Shown: positions 16,982-25,729, numbered from the stretch's first letter. The stretch: DNA of 64,000 nt from HGM12998 sp900756495 (GCA_958477305.1 CAUEFI010000012.1:24938-88937); one strand, 5' to 3'. The notes: generated by a model not told the origin, from the sequence alone. Made by a program: numbers and translations.

Positions 16982-17974
16982 TCAGTCGTCCCCTTCCAGG
17001 GCGTCCTCCAATTCCTCCAGCCGTTCCTCCTCTTTATCATTTACCTCTTCCACGAATTCTTCAATGTTCTCTTCCGCCGAGTCCTCCCAGTCATAGTCGG
17101 GCAGGTCGCGCAGGTCAATCCCCCGCTCCGCTGTCAAAGCGCCCAGGGCACGGAGCGACATCCCCGCCAACTCGGCCTCGTCCAGCGCCGGATCCCGTTC
17201 CCGCAGCCAGTCAATAAACACCTGCTTGCCGTAGCTGATATGATTCCGTGCCGCACGCACTCGTGCATCTTCAGGTACTGCTGAGGGAGATGGGACGGAG
17301 ATCGCGGGCTCTGCAGATGGGGGAATAGAGGGGGCTGCGGGAGACACAGCCGGCGGAGAAGCGGGGCTCTCCGCCTGTGCGGGAGACTGCACAGGCTCCG
17401 GCTCCTCGTCATCAGGAGTGACTACCTGGGCCCGGCCATCCAGCAGGCTTTCAATATCGCCGGCTATTCTGCGCTGGATACTGAGGTTCTCATCCCTGCT
17501 CCCCCCAGAGGCCCACACTGTCACTGTACCCCCGTCGTCCAGCCATCCCTGCCGCACCAGGGCTCCCACAATCGCGTTGACCGCCGTATCCAGATCCATA
17601 TGCTTGAGCTTCATATCCCCCAGCACCTCCTCCGCCTCCCCATTGAGGGGGCGGACCTCCAGTACCCGGTCGTAGCGGTTTGCCTCAATTTCCAAACTGG
17701 GGTTGACGTCAATGCGGATAAAGGCGGCGGGTGCAAAGTAGCTGTAGAGTCCCAGGCACAGCACTACAGCCAGGCAGGCACATGCCGCCAAAGCCGCCTT
17801 TTTTGTCCATCCGGCCCGGCGCCGCCGCTCCTCCTGCTGCGGAACAATACCGTCGGGCACCACCAGCGGCACGATCGGAGCTGAAGCAGCCTTCTCACGG
17901 ATATCAGGGGTAGAGCGCTCCACCGCCCGGGCCAGAGCTCTTTCAATCCCCTGATTGCTGATATCCTGCCTCAT
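16982..17974 (-). CDS. RsgI-like anti-sigma factor
   Basis: 330-residue single-span membrane protein. The N-terminal cytoplasmic part (about 1-57) is followed by one transmembrane helix (about 58-80) and the RsgI signature right after the membrane (FIRIDVNPSLEIEANRYDRV, about 85-104). A Pro/Ser-rich linker (about 195-240) and a strongly acidic C-terminal end follow. RsgI proteins normally hold SigI and carry an external sensing domain. Here the partner, overlapping upstream by four bases (ATGA), is an ECF-type sigma factor. The extracellular part has no recognisable carbohydrate-binding module. Presumed to sequester the sigma factor until an envelope signal arrives. Confidence 0.82.
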   Translation of the reverse strand: MRQDISNQGIERALARAVERSTPDIREKAASAPIVPLVVPDGIVPQQEERRRRAGWTKKAALAACACLAVVLCLGLYSYFAPAAFIRIDVNPSLEIEANRYDRVLEVRPLNGEAEEVLGDMKLKHMDLDTAVNAIVGALVRQGWLDDGGTVTVWASGGSRDENLSIQRRIAGDIESLLDGRAQVVTPDDEEPEPVQSPAQAESPASPPAVSPAAPSIPPSAEPAISVPSPSAVPEDARVRAARNHISYGKQVFIDWLRERDPALDEAELAGMSLRALGALTAERGIDLRDLPDYDWEDSAEENIEEFVEEVNDKEEERLEELEDALEGDD

Positions 17975-18564
17975 GCCCCCACCTCCTCTTCATTCGCCAG
18001 GATTTTTCGCAGCTTGAGCAGAGCCCGGCTGTATTTGGACAGCACAGTGGACAGCGGCAGCTCAAGCAGCTCGGCAATCTCCCTGTGTTTCAGACCGGTT
18101 ACGGCGTGGAGCATCACAATCTGCCGCTCCTCTCCCCCAAGGCTCTTAATGGCCTGTCGGAGCACAATGACGTCGTCGCTGCTATCGCCAGGGTCAAATG
18201 CCAGTACCGGCTCGTCGAGGTCTCCAAGCAGCTCCTCCCGCCCCGCGCCGCGCTGCCGCGACCGGGCCAGATTGCGCACAATGGTAAAAATCCATGCCAG
18301 AGGCTTGCCCTGCGGCCGGTACAGGTGAGCTCCCGAGCGAATCTTCAGATAGGCGTCCATCATGACGTCCTGCGCGTCGTGGTGGTTGCGAAGGAGAGAG
18401 AGCGCATAGGCATATATCATCCTGTCTGTGGAACGGTAGAGCTCCTCAAAAGCAGGTCCCTCTCCCCTTCCCACTCCGGCCAGCAGTTCCTCCAGGCGCG
18501 GAGCCGGCAGGGCGCGGCGGGCGGCCAAGGCCTCCCGCTCTACAGTCTGCACAAATCCCAGCAT
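17971..18564 (-). CDS. ECF-type RNA polymerase sigma factor
   Basis: 197 residues from the ATG at 18564. Region 2 (FEELYRSTDRMIYAYALSLL ... DAQDVMMDAYLKI) and region 4 (LGGEERQIVMLHAVTGLKHREIAELL, with a helix-turn-helix) are present and region 3 is missing, as in group 4 sigma factors. A GTG two codons upstream is an alternative start; the GAGGAAGAGGGGG box fits either. It is translationally coupled to the RsgI-like gene through an ATGA overlap. It likely directs envelope-stress genes together with that regulator. Confidence 0.9.
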   Translation of the reverse strand: MLGFVQTVEREALAARRALPAPRLEELLAGVGRGEGPAFEELYRSTDRMIYAYALSLLRNHHDAQDVMMDAYLKIRSGAHLYRPQGKPLAWIFTIVRNLARSRQRGAGREELLGDLDEPVLAFDPGDSSDDVIVLRQAIKSLGGEERQIVMLHAVTGLKHREIAELLELPLSTVLSKYSRALLKLRKILANEEEVGA

Positions 18565-18597
18565 AGGCACATGCCCCCTCTTCCTCTTGCTTCTAAC

Positions 18598-18626
18598 AGT
18601 ATAGCAAATGGCACTGTCTTCCGCAA
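18598..18626 (-). promoter_or_regulatory. Sigma-A promoter for the sigma/anti-sigma pair
   Basis: Minus-strand TTGCGG (18621-18626), 17-base spacer, TATACT (18598-18603), about 33 bases upstream of the start codon. The housekeeping-type promoter suggests basal expression rather than pure autoregulation. Confidence 0.65.
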
Positions 18627-18718
18627 GAGATACCATGCGCACAGAATACTGCCGCTCCTATAAGGATTAACGCATAGAGAGGCCGTTTTATTTCCCTGCC
18701 ATGAAAATTGATACTCCG

Positions 18719-19606
18719 CTAATAATCCACCCCCATCTCCTCCAAAAAGCCGGGAATTGCGGGATTTATCTGTTGGGCGCGCCAGGCCACCACCACGTCC
18801 GAAACCGCATCCTCCCCCTCCAGCTCCCGGGCCGTCAGTTCCCCCTCTCCGTACCGCAGGCCGCAGTAGGGCAGGACAGAGATTCCCAGCCCTGCCTTGA
18901 CGAACATGCAGGCGATTTCCAAAGTTGGGGCGGTGTACAGGATATTGGGATTAAACCCCCGGTTTTGGCAGAGCTGGAGGATCAGGCGGTGGACATTGGG
19001 GGTGACCGCCTGGTCCAGAATGATAAAAGGCTCCCCGGCCAGATTGGAAAATTCCACTTCCCGCGCCTGAGCCAGGGGTGCGTCGGACCTGCAGAAGAGG
19101 GCGAAATTGTCCTGATACAGCACCCGCCACTCCAGCTCGTCGGCCCTGGCCTGCAGGTCTACGCTGCGGGTAATGCCCAGATCCACTTCCCCGTGGGCCA
19201 GCCAGCGGTTCAGTGTCTTCATGTTGGTCTGGCGCAGATTGATGGCCACGTTGGGAAACCGCTTCTGAAACCGGTAGATAACCTTAGGGAAATCCCCCTT
19301 GCTCAGGCCGCCCAGAATGCCGATATCCAGCGTCCCGGCGTAGCCGGACTCGGCCAGCCGAGTCTTCTGGATGGCGCGGTTCAGCCCTTCCACCACCTCC
19401 TGAACGTTTTCATAGAAGACCTTACCTGCCGGCGTCAGCGTAACCCGCCTGCTGCTGCGGGCAAACAATTTCACGTTGAGCTCCCCCTCCAGGGCCGCGA
19501 TGCTGTTGCTGAGGGCTGGCTGGGCGATGTAGAGCTCCTTGGCCGCCTCGCCGAAGTGGAGATGCTGCGCCACAGCGATAAAATGGGAAATCTGCTGAAT
19601 GGTCAC
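18719..19606 (-). CDS. LysR-family transcriptional regulator
   Basis: 295 residues from the GTG at 19606, which has GGGAGGAA upstream and starts VTIQQISHFIAVAQHLHFGEAA, the canonical LysR winged-helix N-terminus (residues 1-60). The longer frame upstream lacks a ribosome-binding site. The C-terminal two-lobed effector domain (about 90-290) is complete. It is divergent from the class II aldolase and MatC-type transporter genes, the usual arrangement for a LysR activator of that pair, and a LysR-type box lies between them at 19699-19713. The effector is probably the transported carboxylate. Confidence 0.92.
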   Translation of the reverse strand: MTIQQISHFIAVAQHLHFGEAAKELYIAQPALSNSIAALEGELNVKLFARSSRRVTLTPAGKVFYENVQEVVEGLNRAIQKTRLAESGYAGTLDIGILGGLSKGDFPKVIYRFQKRFPNVAINLRQTNMKTLNRWLAHGEVDLGITRSVDLQARADELEWRVLYQDNFALFCRSDAPLAQAREVEFSNLAGEPFIILDQAVTPNVHRLILQLCQNRGFNPNILYTAPTLEIACMFVKAGLGISVLPYCGLRYGEGELTARELEGEDAVSDVVVAWRAQQINPAIPGFLEEMGVDY

Positions 19607-19698
19607 GACGATTCCTCCCTCTTTATCTCTCGCATTTTCCCTTTTTTCAGTATAGCAATCCTGGACGGATGGCGGGTGTAGAACCTGCAGCGTAATCA

Positions 19699-19713
19699 AT
19701 ACATTTTTTGTAT
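19699..19713. promoter_or_regulatory. Candidate LysR-binding box
   Basis: ATACA-N5-TGTAT, an inverted repeat of the T-N11-A form used by LysR-type regulators, located between the divergent lysR and aldolase starts. Confidence 0.55.
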
Positions 19714-19812
19714 CGCTCTATGGAATCCCCTCATATTTTTTCCGTATTTCACAAATCTCTTTTCCCGTGTTACGGTTTTGTTGTCAAAAAAACAAAGAGA
19801 GGAAGAGTGCCT

Positions 19813-20598
19813 ATGAGCCTGATGATCAGCACCAAGAGCTTTCAGGGCGACGCCGGAACGGCGGCGCGCGCCCGGCAGATGCTTGTGCTGGCCAACCGCG
19901 TGCTGGCCAACCAGGGTGTGGTAGACGCCTATGGCCACGTCAGCATCCGCAACCCCGAAAATCCCGATACCTTTTTTATCTCCCGGGCCATGTCCCCGGA
20001 ATTCGTCACCGAGGCCGACCTTCTGGAGCTGGATCTGGAGGGGGCGGTCGTCACCCCCGGCACCGCTATGAAGCCCTTTGGGGAGCGGGTCATCCACTCC
20101 TCCATCTACAAGGTCCGGCCCGACGTGCAGGCCGTCTGCCACGCCCACCCCCACGAGATCATCCCCTTTACGGCCTGCGACTTCCCCCTGCGCAGCGTGT
20201 ACCACTCCAACTGCACCTTCTACGACGGTATCCCAGTCTACCGGGATCTGGAGCCCTCCTCCGGCCTGCACATTGTGACTCCCGCGGAAGGGGAGCGGAT
20301 GGCCGAAACCCTGGGGGACAAGCGCGGGGTTCTCATCCGCAACCACGGCGTTGTAGTGGTGGGCGAGAGCCTGCCCCGGGTCCTCTATTCCTCCATCACG
20401 CTGCGGGACGGGGCCAAGATCCTCCTGAACACCCTGGCGCTGGGCCTGGAGCCCCACTATATCAGCGAGGAGGAGGCGCGCCGGTGTACGGAAATTCAGT
20501 TCGGCGAGGTGGGCCTTGCCCGTGGCTGGAATTACTGGTGCACCAAGGCCAAGGAGGCCTTTCCCGACATTGCGGACATCCCCCACGCCAGCGGCTGA
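19813..20598 (+). CDS. Class II aldolase/adducin-family protein
   Basis: 261 residues. The zinc-binding histidines of the family are visible in CHAHPHE (residues about 113-119) and near RNHGVVVVG (about 177-185), and the N-terminal GHVSIRNPENPDTFFIS segment is typical of the fold. Members cleave or decarboxylate small hydroxy-carboxylates or sugar phosphates in the cytoplasm. The residues after the HAHPHE motif look more like the decarboxylase branch that acts on hydroxy-carboxy compounds than fuculose-phosphate aldolase, but I cannot assign a substrate. It is followed 52 bases later by a dicarboxylate-type permease and faces a LysR gene, so it probably degrades the imported compound. Confidence 0.82.
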   Translation: MSLMISTKSFQGDAGTAARARQMLVLANRVLANQGVVDAYGHVSIRNPENPDTFFISRAMSPEFVTEADLLELDLEGAVVTPGTAMKPFGERVIHSSIYKVRPDVQAVCHAHPHEIIPFTACDFPLRSVYHSNCTFYDGIPVYRDLEPSSGLHIVTPAEGERMAETLGDKRGVLIRNHGVVVVGESLPRVLYSSITLRDGAKILLNTLALGLEPHYISEEEARRCTEIQFGEVGLARGWNYWCTKAKEAFPDIADIPHASG

Positions 20599-20650
20599 AC
20601 GCTCTACTAGACGATATGCACGTCCGAACTGATATGAAAGGAGCTTTTCC

Positions 20651-21937
20651 ATGTCAACAGCCAATATCATAATCCTGTTGTCCATCGTGGTCGCCGTTGC
20701 CCTCGGCTATAAGCTCAAAATCAACATCGGTCTCTTCGCCATCGCTTTCGCGTTCCTCCTCGGCTGCTTCCTGGCCGGCTTCTCCCCCAGTAAGGTCATG
20801 AACGAATGGCCCCTCAAGCTCTTCTTCCAGATGTTCACCGTCACCTTCTTCTACGCTTTCGCCCAGCAGAACGGCACGCTGGAGCTCATCGCCCGCAATT
20901 TGGTCTACTCGGTGCGCAGAATCCCCTGGCTCATTCCTATCGTCATCTGGATCGTCACCGCCGTGTTGGCCGGTATCGGCCCCGGATCGGTGGCAATGTT
21001 CCTGTGCCTCGCCCCCCTGATTATGCAGATTATCAATGAGACCAAAGTCCACCCGGCTCTGGGGGCGGTTATTCTGGTCACCGGCGCCAGCGGCGGCGCC
21101 TGGAGCCCCATCGCCGTCAACGGCATTACCACCGCCGGCCTCATCGAACAGGCGGGCTACTCCGCCGAACAGGCCGCCGCCTACGGAGTCGCCGTATGGC
21201 GCAACGTATTGACCGCCTGCGCCCTGCTCTTTCTCATCTGCTACTTCATCTTCCGTGGTTTCAGGGCCAAGCCCAGCAATATGGACAAGCCGGAACCCTT
21301 TAACCGGAAACAGATTACCACCATGGCGCTCATTCTCCTGATGCTCCTCATCATCGTAGTGCCCAACGTCCTCAAGGGGATTACCGGCAACGCCGCCATC
21401 GCAGCCTTTGCAGGCAAGCTGGACATCACCTTCCTGGCCGTAATTCTCGCCATTGTTGGAATGATTTTAAAGATTGGCGACGAGAAAAAGGCCCTGGCCA
21501 GCGTCCCCTGGCATACCATCCTGATGATGTGCGGCGTGGGCATGCTCATCGGCGTGGCCTCCCAGGCGGGTGCGCTGGAGTATCTCTCCAGCTACATCGG
21601 AGAGAATTTCAACCCCGCGGCCGTCCCCTTCGCCGTCTGCCTGGTGGCGGGCGTGATGTCCTTCTTCTCCAGTACCATGGGCGTGGTCCTACCCACCCTG
21701 TACCCCCTGGTCTTCGCCATCTGCACCCTGTCGGGAGCCGACCCGGTGGTGCTCTTTTCCGTCATTCCCATCGCAGCCTGCCTCACCGGTATCTCCCCGG
21801 TCTCCCTGGCCGGAGGCCTGGCGCTGGCCAACACCGACGAGGACAAGCGCAACCGCATGTTTTTCACCCTTATCCTCTGCGCCGTGGGCTTTCTTGTCTA
21901 TGTGCTGCTGGCCACTGCCGTCCATCTTATTCACTAG
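20651..21937 (+). CDS. MatC-type dicarboxylate permease
   Basis: 428-residue inner-membrane transporter with about 11-12 hydrophobic helices. The N-terminal part (VALGYKLKINIGLFAIAFAF) fits the MatC N-terminal domain, and the two repeated halves with small-residue re-entrant segments (GASGGAWSPIAVNG; SSTMGVVLPTLYPL) fit the SLC13/ion-transporter fold. Likely an importer of a malonate- or C4-type dicarboxylate that feeds the upstream aldolase-family enzyme. Its TAG stop codon is part of the left end of the palindromic element at 21934-22101, so that element sits directly on the gene end. Confidence 0.82.
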   Translation: MSTANIIILLSIVVAVALGYKLKINIGLFAIAFAFLLGCFLAGFSPSKVMNEWPLKLFFQMFTVTFFYAFAQQNGTLELIARNLVYSVRRIPWLIPIVIWIVTAVLAGIGPGSVAMFLCLAPLIMQIINETKVHPALGAVILVTGASGGAWSPIAVNGITTAGLIEQAGYSAEQAAAYGVAVWRNVLTACALLFLICYFIFRGFRAKPSNMDKPEPFNRKQITTMALILLMLLIIVVPNVLKGITGNAAIAAFAGKLDITFLAVILAIVGMILKIGDEKKALASVPWHTILMMCGVGMLIGVASQAGALEYLSSYIGENFNPAAVPFAVCLVAGVMSFFSSTMGVVLPTLYPLVFAICTLSGADPVVLFSVIPIAACLTGISPVSLAGGLALANTDEDKRNRMFFTLILCAVGFLVYVLLATAVHLIH

Positions 21938-22101
21938 GGCTTGTTTGAACATTGGCGATGTGTCCAGCGGCGAGGAGTTTTGGGCCGCTGGCAAGCAATT
22001 TTTCCGCAGGAATCCTGGCGGATTTCAAGGAAAAATTGTGCCGTCCAGCGGGCAAAAGGACCGCCGGTTGGGCATGTTGACATTTTTCAAACAAGTCCTA
22101 G
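21934..22101. mobile_element. 168-bp palindromic MITE-like element
   Basis: Both ends read CTAGGRCTTGTTTGAA when viewed inward, with CTAG at each extremity. The two halves are related along their whole length: both contain a CCA..C.GGC / CGCTGG block and CAATTTTTCC, and the centre is the hairpin GGAATCC-TGGC-GGATTTC. The single-stranded form would fold into one long imperfect hairpin. There is no reading frame of substance. This architecture fits a non-autonomous, transposase-mobilised repeat (MITE/REP class), but only one copy lies in the window, so mobility is an inference. Confidence 0.6.
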
Positions 22102-22136
22102 CTCCCTCGCTCTTTTTGTTCCGGATTTTCCTGCGG

Positions 22137-22170
22137 CAAGAGGCCGCGCCCAGTCGGGCGCGGCCTCTTG
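22137..22170 (-). terminator. cutC terminator
   Basis: A perfect 15-bp stem around an AGTC loop, directly downstream of the cutC stop codon. Confidence 0.85.
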
Positions 22171-22176
22171 CACGTT

Positions 22177-22920
22177 TTACTTCTCCAGTTGGGAGAGCAG
22201 GCTTTTTACTCTTGTCTGATCGGTCACGGAATACTGGTCCTCCGGCGGATAGAGCGCACCGCCAAAATGGATCTCCGGATTTCCCTGACAGGAGGGGTCA
22301 ATCCGGCGCGAGCCGGCTGAGGCATGGATCTGCGTGCAGCCTGTCCTGGCGATCACCTCGTTGACATTGGCAGGGCGAATGCCGCCGCCCGGTAAGATTT
22401 GAATGCGTCCGGCCGCGCGCTCATGCATCTCCCGGATCGTCCCGGCCCCAAATAAAACGGAGGGCGCCTGCCCGCTGGTCAGGACCCGGGTAAAGCCCAG
22501 CTCCACCAGGGTATCCAGAGCTGCGCGCCAATCGGGAGTCACATCTATAGCCCGGTGAAAGACAGTCTCCATCCCCCGGGCCGCCTCCAGCAGGATTTTA
22601 CAGCGCCCGGAATCTACCGTGCCGTCGGGACGGAGCACGCCGAAGACCACGCCCTCCACGTCGGCCGCCGCAAAGGCGCGCACATCGTGAACCATCCCCT
22701 CGAACTCCCGCTCGGTATAGCAGAAGCCCCCCTCCCGGGGGCGGACCATAGCCATGATGGGAATGCCGGCTTTTCTGGCCGCTTCTACCGCCCCCAGGCT
22801 TGGGGTGAGCCCGCCCAGAAACATACCGGAATTGAGCTCTACCCGGTCTGCTCCCGCAGCCTTGGCTTCATAGACGTCGTCCACTGATCCGCAGCAAATT
22901 TCCAATGTGATATTTCTCAT
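22177..22920 (-). CDS. cutC: CutC-family protein
   Basis: 247 residues from the ATG at 22920, which follows GAGGAGG; the GTG three codons earlier lies inside that ribosome-binding site. The TIM-barrel family signature is clear: ITLEICCGSVDDVYEAKAAGADRVELNSG at the N-terminus (split across the first beta-alpha units), MVRPREGGF, and ILPGGGI near the C-terminus. CutC was named for copper tolerance, but its biochemical role is unsettled. It is divergent from the transglutaminase-like gene across a perfect palindrome, which suggests a shared control region. Confidence 0.93.
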   Translation of the reverse strand: MRNITLEICCGSVDDVYEAKAAGADRVELNSGMFLGGLTPSLGAVEAARKAGIPIMAMVRPREGGFCYTEREFEGMVHDVRAFAAADVEGVVFGVLRPDGTVDSGRCKILLEAARGMETVFHRAIDVTPDWRAALDTLVELGFTRVLTSGQAPSVLFGAGTIREMHERAAGRIQILPGGGIRPANVNEVIARTGCTQIHASAGSRRIDPSCQGNPEIHFGGALYPPEDQYSVTDQTRVKSLLSQLEK

Positions 22921-22928
22921 ACCAAGCA

Positions 22929-22990
22929 CCTCCTCTTTTGGGGCTATGATAGCACAAATATTTATGCTATCATAGCCCCAAAAGAGGAGG
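22929..22990. promoter_or_regulatory. Mirror-image divergent control region (26-bp arms)
   Basis: Two perfectly complementary 26-base arms (22929-22954 and 22965-22990) flank a 10-base AT-rich loop. Each arm contains a TATGAT hexamer and ends in the AGAGGAGG ribosome-binding site of the gene it faces. If transcription starts in or near the loop in both directions, the two divergent mRNAs carry the same 5' leader. It could be a dimeric-repressor operator or the result of inverted duplication. No convincing -35 elements were found. Confidence 0.7.
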
Positions 22991-22997
22991 AACTCCT

Positions 22998-24974
22998 ATG
23001 CATCCTTATCTGACATTCATCCGTGAAAATCTCCCCGCCGACTGGGCGGAATACCCCCGCGCACTTTTGGAGGAGTTTTCCGAGCACGCCCGCATGCTCC
23101 GCGAGACCGTCCCCTGGTGCGCCGCGCTCTCCGACTACGACTTTCTCCACTACGTTCTCTGCCCCAGAGTCAATGACGAGGACCTCTCCTCTCACCGGCC
23201 TCTCTTCCACGCCCTGCTGTGGCCCCGGATAAAGGCACTTCCACAGGAGCAGGCCATCCAAGCCGTCAATCTCTGGTGCGCCGAGGAGGCGTCCTATGAG
23301 GCTCAGGACGACCGGACCGCGTCCCCCATGACGGTTTTTCGCTGTGCCAGCGGGCGCTGCGGGGAGGAGTCTGCCTTTCTGGTGGCGGCGCTGCGCAGCG
23401 TGGGGATAGCCGCCCGGCAGGTCTACGCTCCCCGTTGGTCCCACTGCGACGACAACCACGCCTGGGTGGAGGTCCTGTGCGAGGGGCGCTGGCGTTTCCT
23501 GGGCGCCTGCGAACCCGAACCCATTTTAGACCGCGGCTGGTTCAATACTGCAGCCAGCAGGGCTATGGCCGTCCGCTCCCGAACCTTCGAGGATGGGAAG
23601 ACCGTCTTTCACTTTCACACCGGGCGCTATGCCAACACCGTATCCCGGACCTTCCAGGCCGCTCCCGGTGCAGAGATCCGCCTCCAGGTCCTCAACGAAG
23701 CCTCTTTTCAGACCATCGCCATTCTCACTGCAGGGCCGGACGGAACGGCCTCTATGGAGCTGGGGATAGGCGATATCCATGTGGCGGAGTGCGAGGCCGG
23801 CCCGGACACCGACTGGATCGATTTTGATTTTCACGCCCCCGGCTCCACTCCGGTAAATCCCGCCCCGCTCAGTGAGGAACAGAAGACCAGGCGGGCGGCC
23901 GTGCTGTCTGAGGCCCGGGAGAAGCGGAGGGCCAAGCGCGCAGCTTGGCCAAAAGGAGATCCCCTGCTGGAGGACGCCAAAGGAAACTGGCGCGAGATCG
24001 CCGCCTTTCTCAAGCGGGATGCCAACCCCTACCGCCGCCTCCTGTTGGAGTCCCTCTCAAAAAAGGACCTGCGGGACGCCACTGCGGAGCTTCTGGAGTT
24101 TCACCTGAACCGCGCCGCTCCCTTTGCCGGCCGGTACCCCGATGCAGTCTACGTCCCCTATCTTCTCTGTCCGCGGGCCGCCTGCGAACGGCTGACCGCC
24201 TGGAAGGTTCCTCCGAACGCCGTGGCCGCCCTGCGCTCCAGAGGCATTCCCGCACGCTTCCGCCCTCTGGACGGAGCACTGGAGGTATGGAACGGCTCAG
24301 ACTTTGTGCCTGAGACTCCAGAGGAGACCGGCACCGCGGTTTTTCTGCGGAAGGGGGGCGACGACCTGCGGTACCGGCAGACTTGGTCCCTGTCCCGCTG
24401 GTCCGAGGGGGCATGGACCACCCTGACGCTTCCGGACTGCGCCTGGAGCGGAAAGCGCTGCCAAGTCCGTCTCCCCGCCGGGCGCTACCGGGCGATTACT
24501 TCCGTCCGCCTCCCCTCAGGGGATCAGCAGGCCTCTATGAAGGTCTTTACCGTGGAGCCGGGAGAGCGGCTGGAGGTGCCTCTCCGTCTGCGGCGTCCCA
24601 GTTTGGGCGATCTGCTCTTCCACCGGGAGCTTCCGCTCCCCGGCCTGTGCCCCCGTACGGGACGCCCCGCCATGCTGCTCTGGCTGGATCCGGGAGCCGA
24701 GCCTACGGAACATGTCTGCAACGAGCTGAAGGCGGCGGCGCACCGGCTGCACGCCCTGCCCCTTGATGTGGTAAAATTTCTTCCCGGCAGGGATTGGTCT
24801 TTTCAGGTGGAGACCCTCGCCCGGCACTTCACTCTGGATCCTGAGCGCCCACCCCTGCTGATCCTCTGTGATCGGACAGGCTCCGCCGTATGGGCAGGAG
24901 GCGGGTATAACGTAGGCATGGTGAGCCAGGCTCTGGACCTGGCCCAGCGCATCTGTGAGGAGGAATATCTGTGA
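22998..24974 (+). CDS. Transglutaminase-like domain protein
   Basis: 658 residues. The transglutaminase-like cysteine-protease fold is at about residues 90-200: Cys in GRCGEESAF, His in DDNHAWVEV and an acidic residue in ACEPEPILDRGWF give the Cys-His-Asp arrangement. No signal peptide is visible, so it is probably cytoplasmic. The middle and C-terminal parts (about 300-650) look like beta-rich domains without a family I can name. It overlaps the next gene (nitroreductase) by four bases. Role unknown; peptide deamidation or cleavage are possible activities. Confidence 0.8.
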   Translation: MHPYLTFIRENLPADWAEYPRALLEEFSEHARMLRETVPWCAALSDYDFLHYVLCPRVNDEDLSSHRPLFHALLWPRIKALPQEQAIQAVNLWCAEEASYEAQDDRTASPMTVFRCASGRCGEESAFLVAALRSVGIAARQVYAPRWSHCDDNHAWVEVLCEGRWRFLGACEPEPILDRGWFNTAASRAMAVRSRTFEDGKTVFHFHTGRYANTVSRTFQAAPGAEIRLQVLNEASFQTIAILTAGPDGTASMELGIGDIHVAECEAGPDTDWIDFDFHAPGSTPVNPAPLSEEQKTRRAAVLSEAREKRRAKRAAWPKGDPLLEDAKGNWREIAAFLKRDANPYRRLLLESLSKKDLRDATAELLEFHLNRAAPFAGRYPDAVYVPYLLCPRAACERLTAWKVPPNAVAALRSRGIPARFRPLDGALEVWNGSDFVPETPEETGTAVFLRKGGDDLRYRQTWSLSRWSEGAWTTLTLPDCAWSGKRCQVRLPAGRYRAITSVRLPSGDQQASMKVFTVEPGERLEVPLRLRRPSLGDLLFHRELPLPGLCPRTGRPAMLLWLDPGAEPTEHVCNELKAAAHRLHALPLDVVKFLPGRDWSFQVETLARHFTLDPERPPLLILCDRTGSAVWAGGGYNVGMVSQALDLAQRICEEEYL

Positions 24975-25699
24975 ACGAAGTCATACGTCAGCTGATGGAG
25001 CGTACATCTACCCGCGCCTTTGAGGACCGGCCCATCCCTCCGGAGGACAAGTCCCTCATCTTACAGGCGGCGGCAGCGGCTCCTACCGCAGGCAATCAAC
25101 AGCTTTATACCGTACTGGATATCACCGATCCGGCCCTTCGGGATACGCTGGCCGTGACCTGTGACAACCAGCCGTTCATCGCCAAGGCTCCAATGGTGCT
25201 CATCTTCTGCGCCGACTGCCAGAAGTGGTATGACGCATTTCGCCTGGCAGGCTGCGATCCCCGGGCACCCGGCGCAGGCGATCTGCTGCTGGCGGTAAGC
25301 GACGCCAACCTTGCCGCCCAGAACGCCGTAACCGCGGCCTGGAGCCTGGGCATCGGAACCTGCTACATCGGGGATATCATGGAGCAGTGCGAAACGCACC
25401 GGAGGCTGCTCCATCTGCCCCCCTATGTCTTCCCCGCCGCCATGGCCGTCTTCGGCTACCCCACCTCTCAGCAGAAAAGCCGCCCCAAGCCCGAACGGCA
25501 GGACCTCTCTCATATCGTCCACGAAAACGGCTACCGCTCCATGGATGCATCCGAACTGAAGGAGGCCCTCTCCTACAAAGCCGGGGTGCGGCCCTACGAG
25601 GAGTGGATCGCCGCCTTTTGCGCCCGAAAGTACAACTCCGCCTTCTCCAGGGAGATGACCCGCTCGGTGGAGACGTATCTCCAGGCGTTCCGTCCATAA
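24971..25699 (+). CDS. NfsA-type nitroreductase
   Basis: 242 residues from a GTG that overlaps the upstream stop codon (GTGA), with GAGGAGG eight bases ahead. The FMN-binding N-terminus MERTSTRAFEDRPI and the GNQQLYTV segment are typical of NADPH:flavin oxidoreductase/NfsA-type proteins, as is the tail ending in YLQAF. Such enzymes reduce nitro compounds, quinones or flavins. Translational coupling to the transglutaminase-like gene suggests co-expression without revealing the shared job. It is the intact counterpart of the remnant at 14370-14669, although the two are not close copies. Confidence 0.88.
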   Translation: MNEVIRQLMERTSTRAFEDRPIPPEDKSLILQAAAAAPTAGNQQLYTVLDITDPALRDTLAVTCDNQPFIAKAPMVLIFCADCQKWYDAFRLAGCDPRAPGAGDLLLAVSDANLAAQNAVTAAWSLGIGTCYIGDIMEQCETHRRLLHLPPYVFPAAMAVFGYPTSQQKSRPKPERQDLSHIVHENGYRSMDASELKEALSYKAGVRPYEEWIAAFCARKYNSAFSREMTRSVETYLQAFRP

Positions 25700-25729
25700 G
25701 AGGGCGGAACGCCTCAGGCTGCAAGATCA

